Shown here piece by piece: positions 46,015-61,794 of a stretch of 64,000 nucleotides of DNA; positions within the stretch are counted from its first letter, which is position 1; each line of letters starts with the position of its first letter. Below the pieces are notes generated by a model. It made no database searches and was not told the origin of the DNA. It worked only from the letters and a program-made list of their open reading frames with translations. The stretch is from Streptomyces hygroscopicus (lineage in GTDB: Bacteria; Actinomycetota; Actinomycetes; Streptomycetales; Streptomycetaceae): NCBI GenBank assembly GCA_002021875.1, contig CP018627.1, positions 5,022,001-5,086,000 on the forward strand, written 5' to 3'. A program made the position numbers and the translations under genes.

Positions 46015-47311
46015 AGCGCCGTCGCCCCATTTCCTGTCGCAGTGCAGCGAGAATATCTTGCGAAGCGCTGGGGCTGGGGGCGGCTTCCCTGGATGGCTGA
46101 ACCAGGCGCCGCGCACGTTCTGCCTCGGGATGGCGGTAGCCGCGCTGCCCTTGGAGCGCACCCGACGTGGTGTCCCCGTCTGCGCTGTCCTCAAGATAGG
46201 TGATGGCCTCTTCGGCGACATCTGCCTGCAGAAGGACGAACCTCTTGAACCTGTACGCAGGCTCAACGCGGACGATGCCGGCAGTTTCGAGCATGGAGTA
46301 GTCAGTGCCGATGTTGGAGGCGTCTCCCGCCTCTCCGGTGCGTACTAGCTTTCGGAGGAAGGCTGTTGGGGCAAAGAGGCGATTGCTGGCGAATCGTCGA
46401 GCGAAGACCATGGAGCCGATGAGCTGCCGCACGTGCCCGGAAGGGTCCGCTCCCGTCGGGGCGTCGAACACGGATCGCCCCATGTGTGGAGAGAAGAGGA
46501 ATGCTCGCTCTTGGCCTCCGAGCGTAGTGACGATAGACCGCAGCAGAAGCCCTTGGGAGACGGCATAGTCCACCCACTTCCGATCCCCGGACTGGATCGC
46601 GTCCTCGGGCATTCCAGCTGTCGCAGCCACCTCTTCCAGAACGCCGCTCAGCGCCGCGCGCACGGCCCCATCCTCGGCCTGCAGAGCGGAATGAGAATGG
46701 TCCTTGTCCACGGCCCAGACATTGGGGTTGAAGAGTACCTCGTCCCCATCTGCGCTACGTTGACGAGTGCAGAGATGCAGGGATTCAAGGTCCTCGATGG
46801 CTCGAAAGGCGAGGTCCTCAGGCCCGAGTGCCGCGCACTCCTCCTTAGCCGTCGAGATGGTAATGGGCATGATGGTGGTCGTGCGGAGAATCGTGAGCGC
46901 CATCATCTCCAGCGGTTCAGGCATGACGTTGCTCAGAACGCTATCGGCACGTTGGTACAGGTCGTCGATAGGCGGGATCTTCTCGGACACCACCTTGATG
47001 GCACCTTCACGGTCGCGCTCAAGGTCGACGAGGCCCAGCACCTCAAGTGTGGGAAGGAACTCCCTGCGGATCTCCCGCTTACTGATGCCGGCGCTGACCC
47101 CAAGGGCATCGACACGCTCGGGTGTGCTGACGCCACTGCCGCGAAGGCGGAGGGCGAGCTCGAAGATTCTGCCAGCGAACTCAAGTTGGGCGAGGTCAGC
47201 CTTCGGCTGGCTGGCCCCGTAGGTGCTCAGGTGTCGTGACATGCCGACGAGCAGTTCTGCAGTTGGTAGCAACGGAGTCTCCGGGAGGGCAGCGGTGAGC
47301 CGCCCTAGCAT
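46004..47311 (-). CDS. Winged-helix-like protein, first gene of the two-gene nuclease system
   Basis: 435 residues. Residues about 60-110 look like a winged helix (VDALGVSAGISKREIRREFL then PTLEVLGLVDLERDREGAIK). The rest alternates helices and short strands, with VEPAYRFKRFVLLQADVAEE near the C-terminus; no catalytic motif seen. A further helix-strand block (VDYAVSQGLLLRSIVTTLGG) may be a second wHTH or sensor domain. It overlaps the nuclease gene and lies 219 bp downstream of ginD on the same strand. I do not recognise the family. Confidence 0.65.
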   Translation of the reverse strand: MLGRLTAALPETPLLPTAELLVGMSRHLSTYGASQPKADLAQLEFAGRIFELALRLRGSGVSTPERVDALGVSAGISKREIRREFLPTLEVLGLVDLERDREGAIKVVSEKIPPIDDLYQRADSVLSNVMPEPLEMMALTILRTTTIMPITISTAKEECAALGPEDLAFRAIEDLESLHLCTRQRSADGDEVLFNPNVWAVDKDHSHSALQAEDGAVRAALSGVLEEVAATAGMPEDAIQSGDRKWVDYAVSQGLLLRSIVTTLGGQERAFLFSPHMGRSVFDAPTGADPSGHVRQLIGSMVFARRFASNRLFAPTAFLRKLVRTGEAGDASNIGTDYSMLETAGIVRVEPAYRFKRFVLLQADVAEEAITYLEDSADGDTTSGALQGQRGYRHPEAERARRLVQPSREAAPSPSASQDILAALRQEMGRRRYDR

Positions 47312-47530
47312 CGTCGTGGTCCGGCGGCTGAGTGAACCTCAGCCGCCCACCATGGTGCGACAAAGCCCGCCCAGATAGTCACTCTTTCGGAGATTTGATC
47401 CGCCTCCGGCGTTCAGACGTTCCATCCTGGGGTCGCTGCCCGGGCACGGTGAGCTTCGGAACGACCGCAGCACCCCGGAAGGCTGAGCCGCGACCGCGAC
47501 TCGGCTCGTGCGCATCAGACGCCTCGCGGC

Positions 47531-50066
<2,536 letters not shown>

Positions 50067-50070
<4 letters not shown>

Positions 50071-51827
50071 GTGTCGAAATGTCCGTTCAGAAGGTCGTCG
50101 ATGATCTGCCGGTCCAGGACGCTGGCGTTGCGCTGTGCCTGTTTCCAGACCTCCGGGCCGAGCCGCTGCCGGAGGTCCTCCAGCCGGGCGTGCGCGTCGT
50201 TCCAATCCGCGTTCCAGGTGGCCGGGTCCAGGACACTGCGGAGGTTTTCCAAGGCGGCGTGCAGATGCGCCAGTCGGGGGTGGTGGACCGGCGCGACCCG
50301 CGCGTTCGGGCAAGCCGTGCAGAGCAAGAACGAGGCCCCGCAGCCCGTGCCGGACGACGTGAACGGACTGCGTTCGAAGTCCGCGCAGGAGGCCGTCGCA
50401 GTCTCCTGTCCATCGGCCTGCCGGGCCTCGACCAGCTGAGCTGCCAGCAGCGTCTTGCGGGCAGCCGTGACGGCGTCGTTGGCGCCCTCCGAGATGACCT
50501 TGCCGGCCGCTTGCTGAACCTGTGGTTCGGGCAGCGCGTAAACGCGGTCATGAGTGTCCTGGGTGTTCTGCCCGGGCTCGCGGCGGTGCAGCACGTTCAC
50601 CGTCTTGCGGCCCCGCCGTAGCACCTTGCCGGGCATGCCTTGTGCTTGCGCCCAACGAGCCGCCGCCATCGCGTCGGCTCCGAGGCCGAAGGGGCCCACC
50701 CTGATCAGCTCACCGACCGAGTTGGTCACCTGCGTGTTCCTCTGGCCCCGCCAGACCAACAGCCGGTCGATGTCGGGAGCGTGGTCCCTGACGTAGGCCC
50801 GGGCCAGTGCCGTGGCCTCCAGAGCATCGGAGATCAGCCGCCCGGCCGAATCGGCTCCGTGGTCGGTGATGTTGCGGGACTCGTAGTGGTTCCCGGTATG
50901 GCGCCGGCGCTTCTCCAGCTCCAGCCGGTAGACGCGAACACCGCTCGTGTCCCCGGAGTCCGGGACGGCCCGCGGAACGCGCAGCTCGGACATGGTCGTG
51001 GCGTTGAACCCGAACTCCATGACCAGCAACACCGCGAGGCCGGCCGCTTCCACCTGCGAGAGGAAGAGCCGTTTCCAGGTGTGGTCCGCACCCGCTCCTC
51101 CCAGCGCCGTCGCATAGTGCCAGATGACCTCACGTTTCATGCCGTCGGGGCCTGTCCTGCGGGGTAGATCGCCGGTTCTCGCCAGGATGTCCAGCGCTTC
51201 ACCGATCACCCAATCTCGGCTTTCTGGACTGATGTTGCCGTTGCGCCAGGCGTTGAGGTGTTCGGTGTTCTGCCGGATCCGCAGCAGCGCGGTGCGAAAG
51301 GTCCTCCTGGCTGCTGCCTTGATTTTGCGGAACTCATCCGGCTCGAAAGCCTTCTCCTTCTTCTTCGGCTCCGGCAGACGCCGGGCCATCACCTCCCTGA
51401 CCTGCTGCGGTAGGCGGTGGTCGGCCCGTAGCAGCAGTTGGGTGGCCATGATCTGGTTGTAACCGATCTCGGTCTTCACGTTGCGGCTGAGCCGCCAGGC
51501 CGACCACGTTCCAGCCGTCAGATCCGGGATGTCGTCAGGCGGGTTGTCCAGCTCGGCCAGGTACTCGCTCAGAGTCTTGAGATACCGCCAGATGGCTTCA
51601 CTCGACCGCAGCGAAGTCCAGGATCCGCCGGCGCATTTCCCGGCGAAGAGCACCGCGAGGGAGCGCTGCATCGCCTGAGGAATCGGGAGCTGTCCGAAGT
51701 CGTAGGCTTTGCTGGCGCCCTGCTTGGTGGTGTGCAGGACGATCAGGTCGCCCGGGCCGTCGCCGAGCACCGGGAGACGGCTGAAGCCTGCTGCGGGCAA
51801 AGTGCCCTTGCGACCGCGGCCGCTCAT
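50067..51827 (-). CDS. ginB: GinB-like tyrosine recombinase
   Basis: 586 residues from ATG at 51827 (MSGRGRKGTLPAAGFSRLPV), overlapping the ginA stop as ATGA. It has a large phage-integrase-like body (LVMEFGFNATTMSELRVPRA carries the first Arg-box position) and a C-terminal Cys-containing region (CADFERSPFTSSGTGCGASF, LLCTACPNARV) resembling a zinc knuckle, as in TnpB-type recombinases. The canonical catalytic residues are less obvious than in GinA, which may mean a diverged active site; this needs a profile search. Confidence 0.8.
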
Positions 51828-53404
51828 GCCGACACCACCGGGACGAGCTTGGCGTCGATGTCCTGGATGCCCTCGCTCTCCTCGGCGATCCGGGCCAGCA
51901 GCGAGGTGACGCGGTCTCGGGAGAATCCTTCCCCGCCCGCCGTGGGCTCCGGATCTGCCATCAGTGATCTCAGCTGAAGGTCCGAGACAGGGGCGAGGTA
52001 GATCTCCCTTGTCGTCTCCAACTGGGCGTGTCCGAGCAGGTCCTGGACCATCCGCCACGGGTCTCCGTAGAGAAGTCGGAAGTCCCGTCTCTCCTCCGGG
52101 GTCAGCCCCATCCGCAGGTCAACGACGTGGTGCAGGACCACCAGCATGTAGAGGGCGAACGAGTGCCTGGCCATGTGCGGGGTGCAGAACGGAGGCTCGG
52201 CGACGACGCCGTCCAGCACTTCGGCGCATCGTTGCGACGCGGTGCGAAAGACGTTCTCCCACGAAGCCGGCCGGAACGGCAGCCCGGACTCGTTCAGCCA
52301 CAACCACAGCGGTTCCGGCCCTGACGGGCCCTCGATGAACAGGGTCATCCGCTCGGCCACGTCCGCCTCGGACAACGGCGTCCGACCTTCGATCCCGTCC
52401 TGGTCCCGCCAGTGCAGCACCTTCTTGCGTAAGCCCGCGACCTTGGTGACCAGCCGCATTCGTGGCAGCCGCTCGTACCTCCCCTTGGCCTGGGCCCGCC
52501 GGATCGCATCCGCCCGCGACGACTCCATGTAGCCCTCGACCTCACCAGCCACCGGGGCGGAGGCGTAGAAGGTGCGAGCACGCTTCGACTTCGTCACCGC
52601 CGGCGCCAGGCGGCCCGGGTAGTAGCGGGCACCGCCCAGCCGGGTGTGCGGCATCTCGATGGTCAGCAGCGACGCCGACTCGGTCAGGCGTATCCCCGAC
52701 GACAGCAGCAGATCCGCGAAGGCCGCGTTGCGGTCCTCCAGCCGTCCCACCCAGTTCGCCGCCGGCACCCCCTGGGCCGTGTGGCCGCGCAGGCCGACAT
52801 TCACCCAAAGGCGGAACGTCCGCGGTGTCAGCCAGTGGACGTCGCTGGTCTTGGCGTCCTTCGCCCGGGCCTGCGGAACCCGGATCACCTCGCCTGTGCG
52901 GCCGATGAAGTCGCGCATCAACACCGGGTTCCGTACGACGTACTCGCGTCGCTCGGCCCACTCATAGAGGCGGGTGAGCGCGGCCAGCCCCCGGTTCCAG
53001 CGAGACCCGCCGACCTTCCCAGGGTTCGCACTGGCCCGGGTCCGCCAGTACTCGAAGTCCGCGAGGTCGTCGTCGGTGGCCTGGTTCCAGACCTTGCCCC
53101 GGTCCCACAGGAAGTCGAAGAACAGGCAGTAGTCGTCCGTGTAGTTGCGCTTGGTCTCCGGTGCCAGCCTGGCGAACCCCGACCGGCAGAGGTAAAGGCT
53201 CAGCAGCTCGTCGATCCGGTAGTCCGGCGACAGCATGATCGGGTCACCGGGATGGATTCCCAGTCGGTCCTCGCGATCGGAGAGGTCCTCCATCCCCGCG
53301 AGTACGGGTATCCGATCTGTGGGTACCGATCGCCTCTCGGGTACCCAGTACACCCGCCAACCCACATGCCCTACCTGTCCGTTGTGCCGTATCAACACGC
53401 TCAT
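51824..53404 (-). CDS. ginA: GinA-like tyrosine recombinase
   Basis: 526 residues. N-terminal SAM-like DNA-binding part (LCRSGFARLAPETKRNYTDD). Catalytic residues are all visible: SSGIRLTESASLLTIEMP (Arg), HMARHSFALYMLVVL (HxxR), LLGHAQLETTREIYLAP (His and Tyr nucleophile). The ATG at 53404 is only 11 bases inside the element end and overlaps the stop of the truncated comEC frame as ATGA; an internal ATG (MEDLSDREDRLG) is possible but the upstream residues look native. Confidence 0.88.
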   Translation of the reverse strand: MSVLIRHNGQVGHVGWRVYWVPERRSVPTDRIPVLAGMEDLSDREDRLGIHPGDPIMLSPDYRIDELLSLYLCRSGFARLAPETKRNYTDDYCLFFDFLWDRGKVWNQATDDDLADFEYWRTRASANPGKVGGSRWNRGLAALTRLYEWAERREYVVRNPVLMRDFIGRTGEVIRVPQARAKDAKTSDVHWLTPRTFRLWVNVGLRGHTAQGVPAANWVGRLEDRNAAFADLLLSSGIRLTESASLLTIEMPHTRLGGARYYPGRLAPAVTKSKRARTFYASAPVAGEVEGYMESSRADAIRRAQAKGRYERLPRMRLVTKVAGLRKKVLHWRDQDGIEGRTPLSEADVAERMTLFIEGPSGPEPLWLWLNESGLPFRPASWENVFRTASQRCAEVLDGVVAEPPFCTPHMARHSFALYMLVVLHHVVDLRMGLTPEERRDFRLLYGDPWRMVQDLLGHAQLETTREIYLAPVSDLQLRSLMADPEPTAGGEGFSRDRVTSLLARIAEESEGIQDIDAKLVPVVSA

Positions 53405-53415
53405 TCAACAGGGAA
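53392..53415 (-). repeat. Right terminal inverted repeat of the island
   Basis: Reads inward TTCCCTGT, six bases, AGCGTGTTGA, mirroring the left end at 26754. The adjacent hexamer TGCGGC (53421-53416 on the comEC strand) belongs to neither comEC half and is interpreted as carried in with the element. Confidence 0.75.
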
Positions 53416-53421
53416 GCCGCA

Positions 53422-55494
53422 GCACGCCACCATTCGCCAACCGGGCGGTGGCCAGCCGGTGATGATCCGGGCCAGGGGCGCCGGCCGTACGACGGCCAGC
53501 AGCACCAGCAGAGCGCACACGGCACACAGCAGGCGGTGCCGCAACAGTCGGCGGCCGACCAGGATCACGACCAAGGTGGCGACGGCCAGCAGCAGCGCGC
53601 CGGTCCAGCCGTCCGGCCAGTCCGCCTCGGCCCCGGGCAGCGCCGCGCCGGTACGGGCCACCTGGGCGATCCATCCGGCGGGCCAGCCCGCCGGCCAGGC
53701 GATCCACGCGGCGAGCGGCGGCGCGACGGCGGCCACCGCGAGCGCGGCGAACCCGAGGACGGTGGCGGGGGCGACCGCCACCTCGGCGATGAGATTGCAG
53801 GGAATCGCCACCAGGCTCACCCGCGCGGCCATCGCCACCACGACCGGTGCGCAGACCGCCTGGGCCGCGGCGGCGGCTGCCAGCGCCTCGGCGAGCCGGG
53901 GCGGTACGCCACGGCGCCGCAGAGCCGCGCTCCATCCCGGTGCGATGGTGAGCAGGGCGCCGGTGGCCAGCGCGGAGAGCAGAAAGCCGTAGCTCCGGGC
54001 CAGCCAGGGGTCATAGAGCACCAGCGCGAGGACGGCGGCGGCCAGGGCCGGGAGCAGGGAGCGGCGGCGGCCGGTGCCGAGGGCGAGCAGCGTGATCAGC
54101 CCGCAGGCGGCGGCGCGCAGCACACTGGGCTCGGGTCTGCAGACGATGACGAAGGCGAGCGTGAGCCCGCCGCCGAGGAGGGCGGTCGTCCGCAGCCGGA
54201 TGCCGAGCGCGCCCGCGAGACCGCGCCGCTCGGCCCGCCCGGCCAGCCGCGGCGGACCCGTGAGCAAGGCGAGCACCAGCGTCAGATTGCTGCCGGAGAC
54301 GGCCATGAGATGGAGCATGTCCGTGGCCCGGAACGCCTCGTCCAGTTCGGGCGGCACCCGTGAGGTGTCCCCCACGACCAGCGCCGGGAGCAACGCCCGC
54401 GCGTCCGGGGTGAGTCCGTCGGTCGCGGTGCGCAGCCCGGCGCGCAGCCGCCCGGCCAGCCGCTGGACCGCGCTGGGCGGGCCCGTGACCCGCGGGGGTC
54501 CGCCGCCGTTCACGCGCACTACGGCCGCTATGCGGTCCCCGTCGCGCAGCGGCGGCGCCAGGCGCCCGTGGACATGCAGACGGGTGGACGGCAGCAGCCC
54601 GAGCCAGGCCGTCCGCTCCTTACCGGCCCTCGGGTGGACCGTCACCAGGACGGGGGTGCGGGTGGTGGTCGTGGTGCCGTCGGGGCCGGTGACCCGATCG
54701 GCCTCGGCCTCCAGGACCACGGACGCGGGCGCGAGCGCCGCGCCCCGCACGCGTGGCCGGGTGAGCCGTGGGTCCCCCGTGACCGTCACCTCGGCGGTGG
54801 TCTCGGCGTACTCCCGGGCCAGCGCGGGCACCGGGCCACGGCGTACGTCCGCCGCGTGCAGCCCGGCGACCGCCCCCGCGGCGGCCCCGCACAACAGCAC
54901 GGCCGCCACCGCTCCTGCCGTACGGCGGCCACGCCACGCGACGCGGCGGGGCGGTGGCGAAGTGTCTTGCTGCCGCGTCACGTTGTGGCCTTCGCCCGCG
55001 CCCGGACGGACGCGGGCCCCGGGTGCGGCATTGGGCGCGACACCGGGTGAGCGGCCGGCCGTTGACGGCGGTGCCTTCCGCTCCCGCTGCCGAGACTCGG
55101 CGCCGCGTGGCCGCGACGGGGCCGGGTCCGACGGGGCGGGGTCCGACGGGGCGGGCCCGAGCGCCCGTCGGCCGTCCAGGAGGGGTACCGGCGAGGGCGT
55201 GTCCGGCTCGCGCCGGGGACGGGGTGCGCCGCGCCGTCGTCCACCCGGTGTCGGTGCTCGTCGGCGGGCCCCGATGAGCAGCGCGGCCGCCACTAGGGAG
55301 GCAACCGTGCAGACGAGGGCCACCATGTGGGCCGGTGCGTCCAGGGCGAGCGCCGCGGCTGCCCAAGCGGCCAGGGCCGGGGGCACGAGGCGAAGGTCGG
55401 GTGGGCCCTCCTGGCGTGGCTGTGACGCACCGCGCGGGGACACGGCCGCCGCATGGACCGGGGCGCGGGTCCGCGGGGGCCTCGCGACCGTCAT
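53422..55494 (-). pseudogene. comEC: comEC 5' part: membrane and competence domains, cut by the island
   Basis: 691 codons from ATG 55494 (overlapping the comEA stop as ATGA). The N-terminal Arg/Pro region and first helices are followed by the ComEC signature MLHLMAVSGSNLTLVLALLT and a chain of about ten membrane helices (LAALALVLYDPWLARSYGFL region included). It ends at GWRMVAC, immediately before the island; reading on adds seven foreign codons. ComEC forms the DNA-uptake channel in competent bacteria; loss of its MBL domain should abolish normal function. Confidence 0.93.
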
Positions 55495-56747
55495 GGCCGG
55501 ACCAGCGGGCGCAGGTCGGCGAACCGGCGCTCGCCGATGCCGTTCACCTCGCGGAGTTCATCGATGGAGCGGAAACCTCCATGCTGGGTGCGGTAGTCGA
55601 TGATGTGCCGGGCCAGGACGGGGCCGACTCCCGGGAGGGTGTCGAGCTGTTCGGCGGTCGCGGAGTTGAGGCTGACCGAGCCACCGGGCGCACCGGGACC
55701 GGCCGGTGCGTTCGCGCCGTTGGCCACGTTCGGGTCACTGGATGCGCTCGGGCCGTTGGGTGCGTTCGGTGCGCCGGCGGCCGGATCTGCGGCCGCACCC
55801 GGTGCGGGTGGTCCGCCCGCGGGGGCGCCGACGACGATCTGCTCCCCGTCCACCAGTGGCCGGGCCCGGTTCAGCCCGCTCAGGTCGGCGCCCGGCCGTA
55901 CTCCACCCGCCGCTTCGAGGGCGTCGGCGACCCGCGCCCCGGGCGGCAGCTTCCGCAGCCCCGGACGGCGGACCTTGCCGGTCACATCCACGACGACCGT
56001 GCGACCCCCGCCGGATGGGGTGAGCCGCCCCCTGGGCATCGGACCGGGTTCGGAGGGCGCGGCGCGCGGGGGCTCCGGATCCGGTGCGCGCACGGTCTGG
56101 GGACGGCCGGTCCAGAAGTGATACGCCGCGAAGGCCACCGCGGCGAGCAGGGCGACCGCCAGTGCGGCTACCGTTCTCAGCTCCATACCGCAGCGCAACT
56201 GAAGCCACACCGGCAGCCGCTCGCGCAGGGCGAGCCTTACCCGGTCGCGTCGGCGCAGCGGCCCGCCCCCGGGCGCGCCCTCAAACGCCTCCTCGGACGG
56301 CCCATTACGCACGTCCCCGGGCGGCCCCTCGGGTTCGTCCCCGAACGGCCCCTCGCTCGCGGCTCGGGGCTGCTCCTCGGGCTCGCCCCCGAGGGGCCAC
56401 TCGTTCCTTACCTCCCCGCTCCGTACCTCCTCCGCCTCCGCAGCCGACGCCTCCCTGGCCAGGCGCTCCTCGTCCCGGGCCTTCGCCACGCCCCTCGGCC
56501 CGTCCCGGCTGCCCAGGGCGATCGACCCGACCGCGATCGGGGACGCCGACGGTGTGGAGAAGAGCGCCGCCACGCGGCTGGCGCGTGCGGGGGCCGTGGA
56601 GTGGGCCCGGCGGTCGGCGGTGCGGTGGTGGCCTCCGGCGCGGGACGAACCGGTGCCGGACGGCGGGCGGGGGCGGCGGCCCGCCCCGCCGTCGCGATGG
56701 CGGCCACGCCCTGGACCCGTGGTTACTGTGCGTGATCGTGTCCTCAT
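55491..56747 (-). CDS. comEA: ComEA-family helix-hairpin-helix DNA-binding protein
   Basis: 418 residues from ATG at 56747. A long Arg/Glu/Pro-rich cytoplasmic N-terminus (1-180) precedes one membrane helix (TVAALAVALLAAVAFAAYHF). An SLBB domain (VVVDVTGKVRRPGLRKLPPG, VADALEAAGGVRPGADLSGL) and a Pro/Ala linker follow, then the double HhH motif (LNSATAEQLDTLPGVGPVLA, IDELREVNGIGERRFADLRP). ComEA binds incoming DNA at the membrane. Coupled to comEC by ATGA; the operon is now interrupted downstream. Confidence 0.92.
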   Translation of the reverse strand: MRTRSRTVTTGPGRGRHRDGGAGRRPRPPSGTGSSRAGGHHRTADRRAHSTAPARASRVAALFSTPSASPIAVGSIALGSRDGPRGVAKARDEERLAREASAAEAEEVRSGEVRNEWPLGGEPEEQPRAASEGPFGDEPEGPPGDVRNGPSEEAFEGAPGGGPLRRRDRVRLALRERLPVWLQLRCGMELRTVAALAVALLAAVAFAAYHFWTGRPQTVRAPDPEPPRAAPSEPGPMPRGRLTPSGGGRTVVVDVTGKVRRPGLRKLPPGARVADALEAAGGVRPGADLSGLNRARPLVDGEQIVVGAPAGGPPAPGAAADPAAGAPNAPNGPSASSDPNVANGANAPAGPGAPGGSVSLNSATAEQLDTLPGVGPVLARHIIDYRTQHGGFRSIDELREVNGIGERRFADLRPLVRP

Positions 56748-56906
56748 GCACCCGACGGTAGACACAAGCGGCCGATCGCGCCGATCCGCCTCAATTCCCG
56801 GGGATAACCCCCAGGTTGTGGATAACTCCGTCACTCCGTCGAGCGAGGACCTTGCCCGACCAACCAAGTACCGCCCGCCCAACCAAGAACCGCCCGCCAC
56901 CCTCCG

Positions 56907-57752
56907 CTACCGCGGAGAGACCACCGCTCCCAGCAGCCCCGGCCCGGTGTGTGCCCCGATCACCGCGCCCACCTCACTCACATAGAGCTCCGCCAGCCCC
57001 GGCACCCGGTCCCGCAGCCGCTCCGCGAGCGCCGCCGCCCGTTCGCCCGCCGCCAGGTGCTGCACCGCGATGTCCACTGGGCTCCGGCCGGCCCGCTCCA
57101 CCACGATCTCCTCGAGCCGGGCGATGGCCTTCGAAGCGGTGCGGACCTTCTCCCGCAGCTCGATCCGCCCCTCGTCGAGCTGGAGCAGCGGTTTGACCGC
57201 GAGCGCCGAGCCGAGCAGGGCCTGGGCCGCGCCGATGCGGCCGCCGCGCCGCAAATAGTCGAGGGTGTCGACGTAGAAATAGGCGGCGGTGCCGTCGGCC
57301 CGTTTTTCCGCCGCCGCCACGGCCTCGTCCAGCGTGCCGCCACCCTCCGCCGTCTCGGCCGCCGCCAGCGCGCAGAAGCCCAGCGCCATCGCGACCATTC
57401 CGCTGTCCACCACCCGCACCGGAACGGGCGCGTCCTGTGCCGCGAGCGCCGCCGCGTCGTAGGTGCCGGAGAACTCGGCCGACAGATGCAGGGAGACGAT
57501 GCCCGTCGCGCCCTCCTCGGCGGCGGCCCGATAGGCGGCGGCGAACATTGCCGGACTGGGCCGGGACGTCGTCACCGGCTTCCGCTTCTGCAACGCCTGC
57601 GCGAGGGACCGGGCCGAGATCTCGGTGCCTTCTTCCAGGGCCCGGTCTCCGAGCACGACCGTCAGCGGCACCGCGGTGATGCGATGGCGCTCCATCGCAT
57701 CCTGCGGCAAGTAAGCCGTTGAATCGGTGACGATCGCGACATGGCGGGACAT
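56907..57752 (-). CDS. DegV-family fatty-acid-binding protein
   Basis: 281 residues from ATG at 57752 (MSRHVAIVTDSTAYLPQDAM). DegV proteins bind a fatty acid and feed fatty-acid kinase (FakB role). Signatures: KPVTTSRPSPAMFAAAYRAA, TGIVSLHLSAEFSGTYDAAA, YFYVDTLDYLRRGGRIGAAQ, and the C-terminal HTGPGLLGAVV histidine region. Single gene next to comEA, as is common in streptomycetes. Confidence 0.92.
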   Translation of the reverse strand: MSRHVAIVTDSTAYLPQDAMERHRITAVPLTVVLGDRALEEGTEISARSLAQALQKRKPVTTSRPSPAMFAAAYRAAAEEGATGIVSLHLSAEFSGTYDAAALAAQDAPVPVRVVDSGMVAMALGFCALAAAETAEGGGTLDEAVAAAEKRADGTAAYFYVDTLDYLRRGGRIGAAQALLGSALAVKPLLQLDEGRIELREKVRTASKAIARLEEIVVERAGRSPVDIAVQHLAAGERAAALAERLRDRVPGLAELYVSEVGAVIGAHTGPGLLGAVVSPR

Positions 57753-57919
57753 GACTGGGAGGTTATCGGGGGATGGAGCCTGCCGACAGCGCGACCCCAG
57801 CGGATGATCAATTGCCTTACCCATCATGCCCTGTTCAGACGTGGCTCAGATCCTGGTTCTCGGGCCGGGTTCCGGGGTCTCAGGCCGGGGGTGTGGGGTC
57901 CCGGGCCGGATGGTGGCAC

Positions 57920-58690
57920 TCAGGCCGTGTTCTCGGGACGGCGGGACTGCTGCCAGGGCTTCTGCCACGCCTGGGGCTCCGTCTGGGGCCTCGCCCCGAG
58001 CGACGGCCGCGGCGGCTCCGGCTCCTGCCCCGCCTCGGGCCCCGATCGCGCCCCCGCCTCAGGCCGCGCCCCCGCCCCGGGCGCCGTCCGAGGTCCCGCC
58101 TCGGGCGCCGGCCACGACCCCGCATCCGTCCGCGGCTCCTCCGGCTCCACCGCCGTCCAGTGCCGCAGCGCCCCGGCCTCCATCTCGATCTCGCGGTTCA
58201 GCGAGTCCAGGTCGTCATGCGCGAACCGCTGCGTCCGGTCCCGCACCGCCCAGCGCAGCGAGTCGGCGGAGTGGGTGATCCGCTCCGTACGCTGCCGCAG
58301 GTCGGGCAGCAGGGCGATGAGACGGGCCCTGTCGGGCTCCTGCTCCAGCCGCTTCAGATCCGCCTCCAGATCCTGCGCATGGGCGCTCAGCCGCTGGAAC
58401 AGGACCAACGACTCCGACAGTGACTGGTCTTGCGGGGCGGCCGCCTGCAGCGCCTGGCTGGTGGCGCGCATCGAGCCGCGCAGGGAGAGCCGGAGCTGGG
58501 CGAGCTCACCGGCCGCGCCCGGCTGCGCGAGCTGCCGGGCCCGGAGTCTGGTGTCCTCCACCGTGCGACGGGCTTGATGCACGGTGCGGTCGATGCCGCG
58601 CTTCGCCGCCCTGACCGCGCGAACGGCCGCATAGACCCCCGCCAGCATGATCAGGACGAAAAGCAGCAACAGGATCCAGATGGCTTCCAT
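57920..58690 (-). CDS. Membrane-anchored coiled-coil protein
   Basis: 256 residues. One N-terminal membrane helix (IWILLLLFVLIMLAGVYAAV) followed by long amphipathic helices (AKRGIDRTVHQARRTVEDTR; SLSESLVLFQRLSAHAQDLE; DRARLIALLPDLRQRTERIT) and a Pro/Glu/Ala-rich low-complexity tail from about 190. Resembles small actinobacterial structural or division-associated membrane proteins, but no family name is certain. Single gene between DegV and leuS on the same strand. Confidence 0.7.
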   Translation of the reverse strand: MEAIWILLLLFVLIMLAGVYAAVRAVRAAKRGIDRTVHQARRTVEDTRLRARQLAQPGAAGELAQLRLSLRGSMRATSQALQAAAPQDQSLSESLVLFQRLSAHAQDLEADLKRLEQEPDRARLIALLPDLRQRTERITHSADSLRWAVRDRTQRFAHDDLDSLNREIEMEAGALRHWTAVEPEEPRTDAGSWPAPEAGPRTAPGAGARPEAGARSGPEAGQEPEPPRPSLGARPQTEPQAWQKPWQQSRRPENTA

Positions 58691-58850
58691 GTGCGCTCCT
58701 TGGGGCGGCGGTCACGGCACGGTGGCGGTCGTCCTCTCAGCGTAAACGCGCCGGGCGGGCCAGAGGTTCCTGACGAACCCCCAACCCGCCCGCATGTGGC
58801 ACTCCGCGGATGGGACGGCCCTTACAGCGCGGCCCCGTCCCCGCCCCGCA

Positions 58851-61727
<2,877 letters not shown>

Positions 61728-61794
61728 GGTCCTCAAAGCTCCATCGGTCGTCTCTGCCTGCGGCAACGCAGCGGATCCCTCACGCTTCCGAAAC

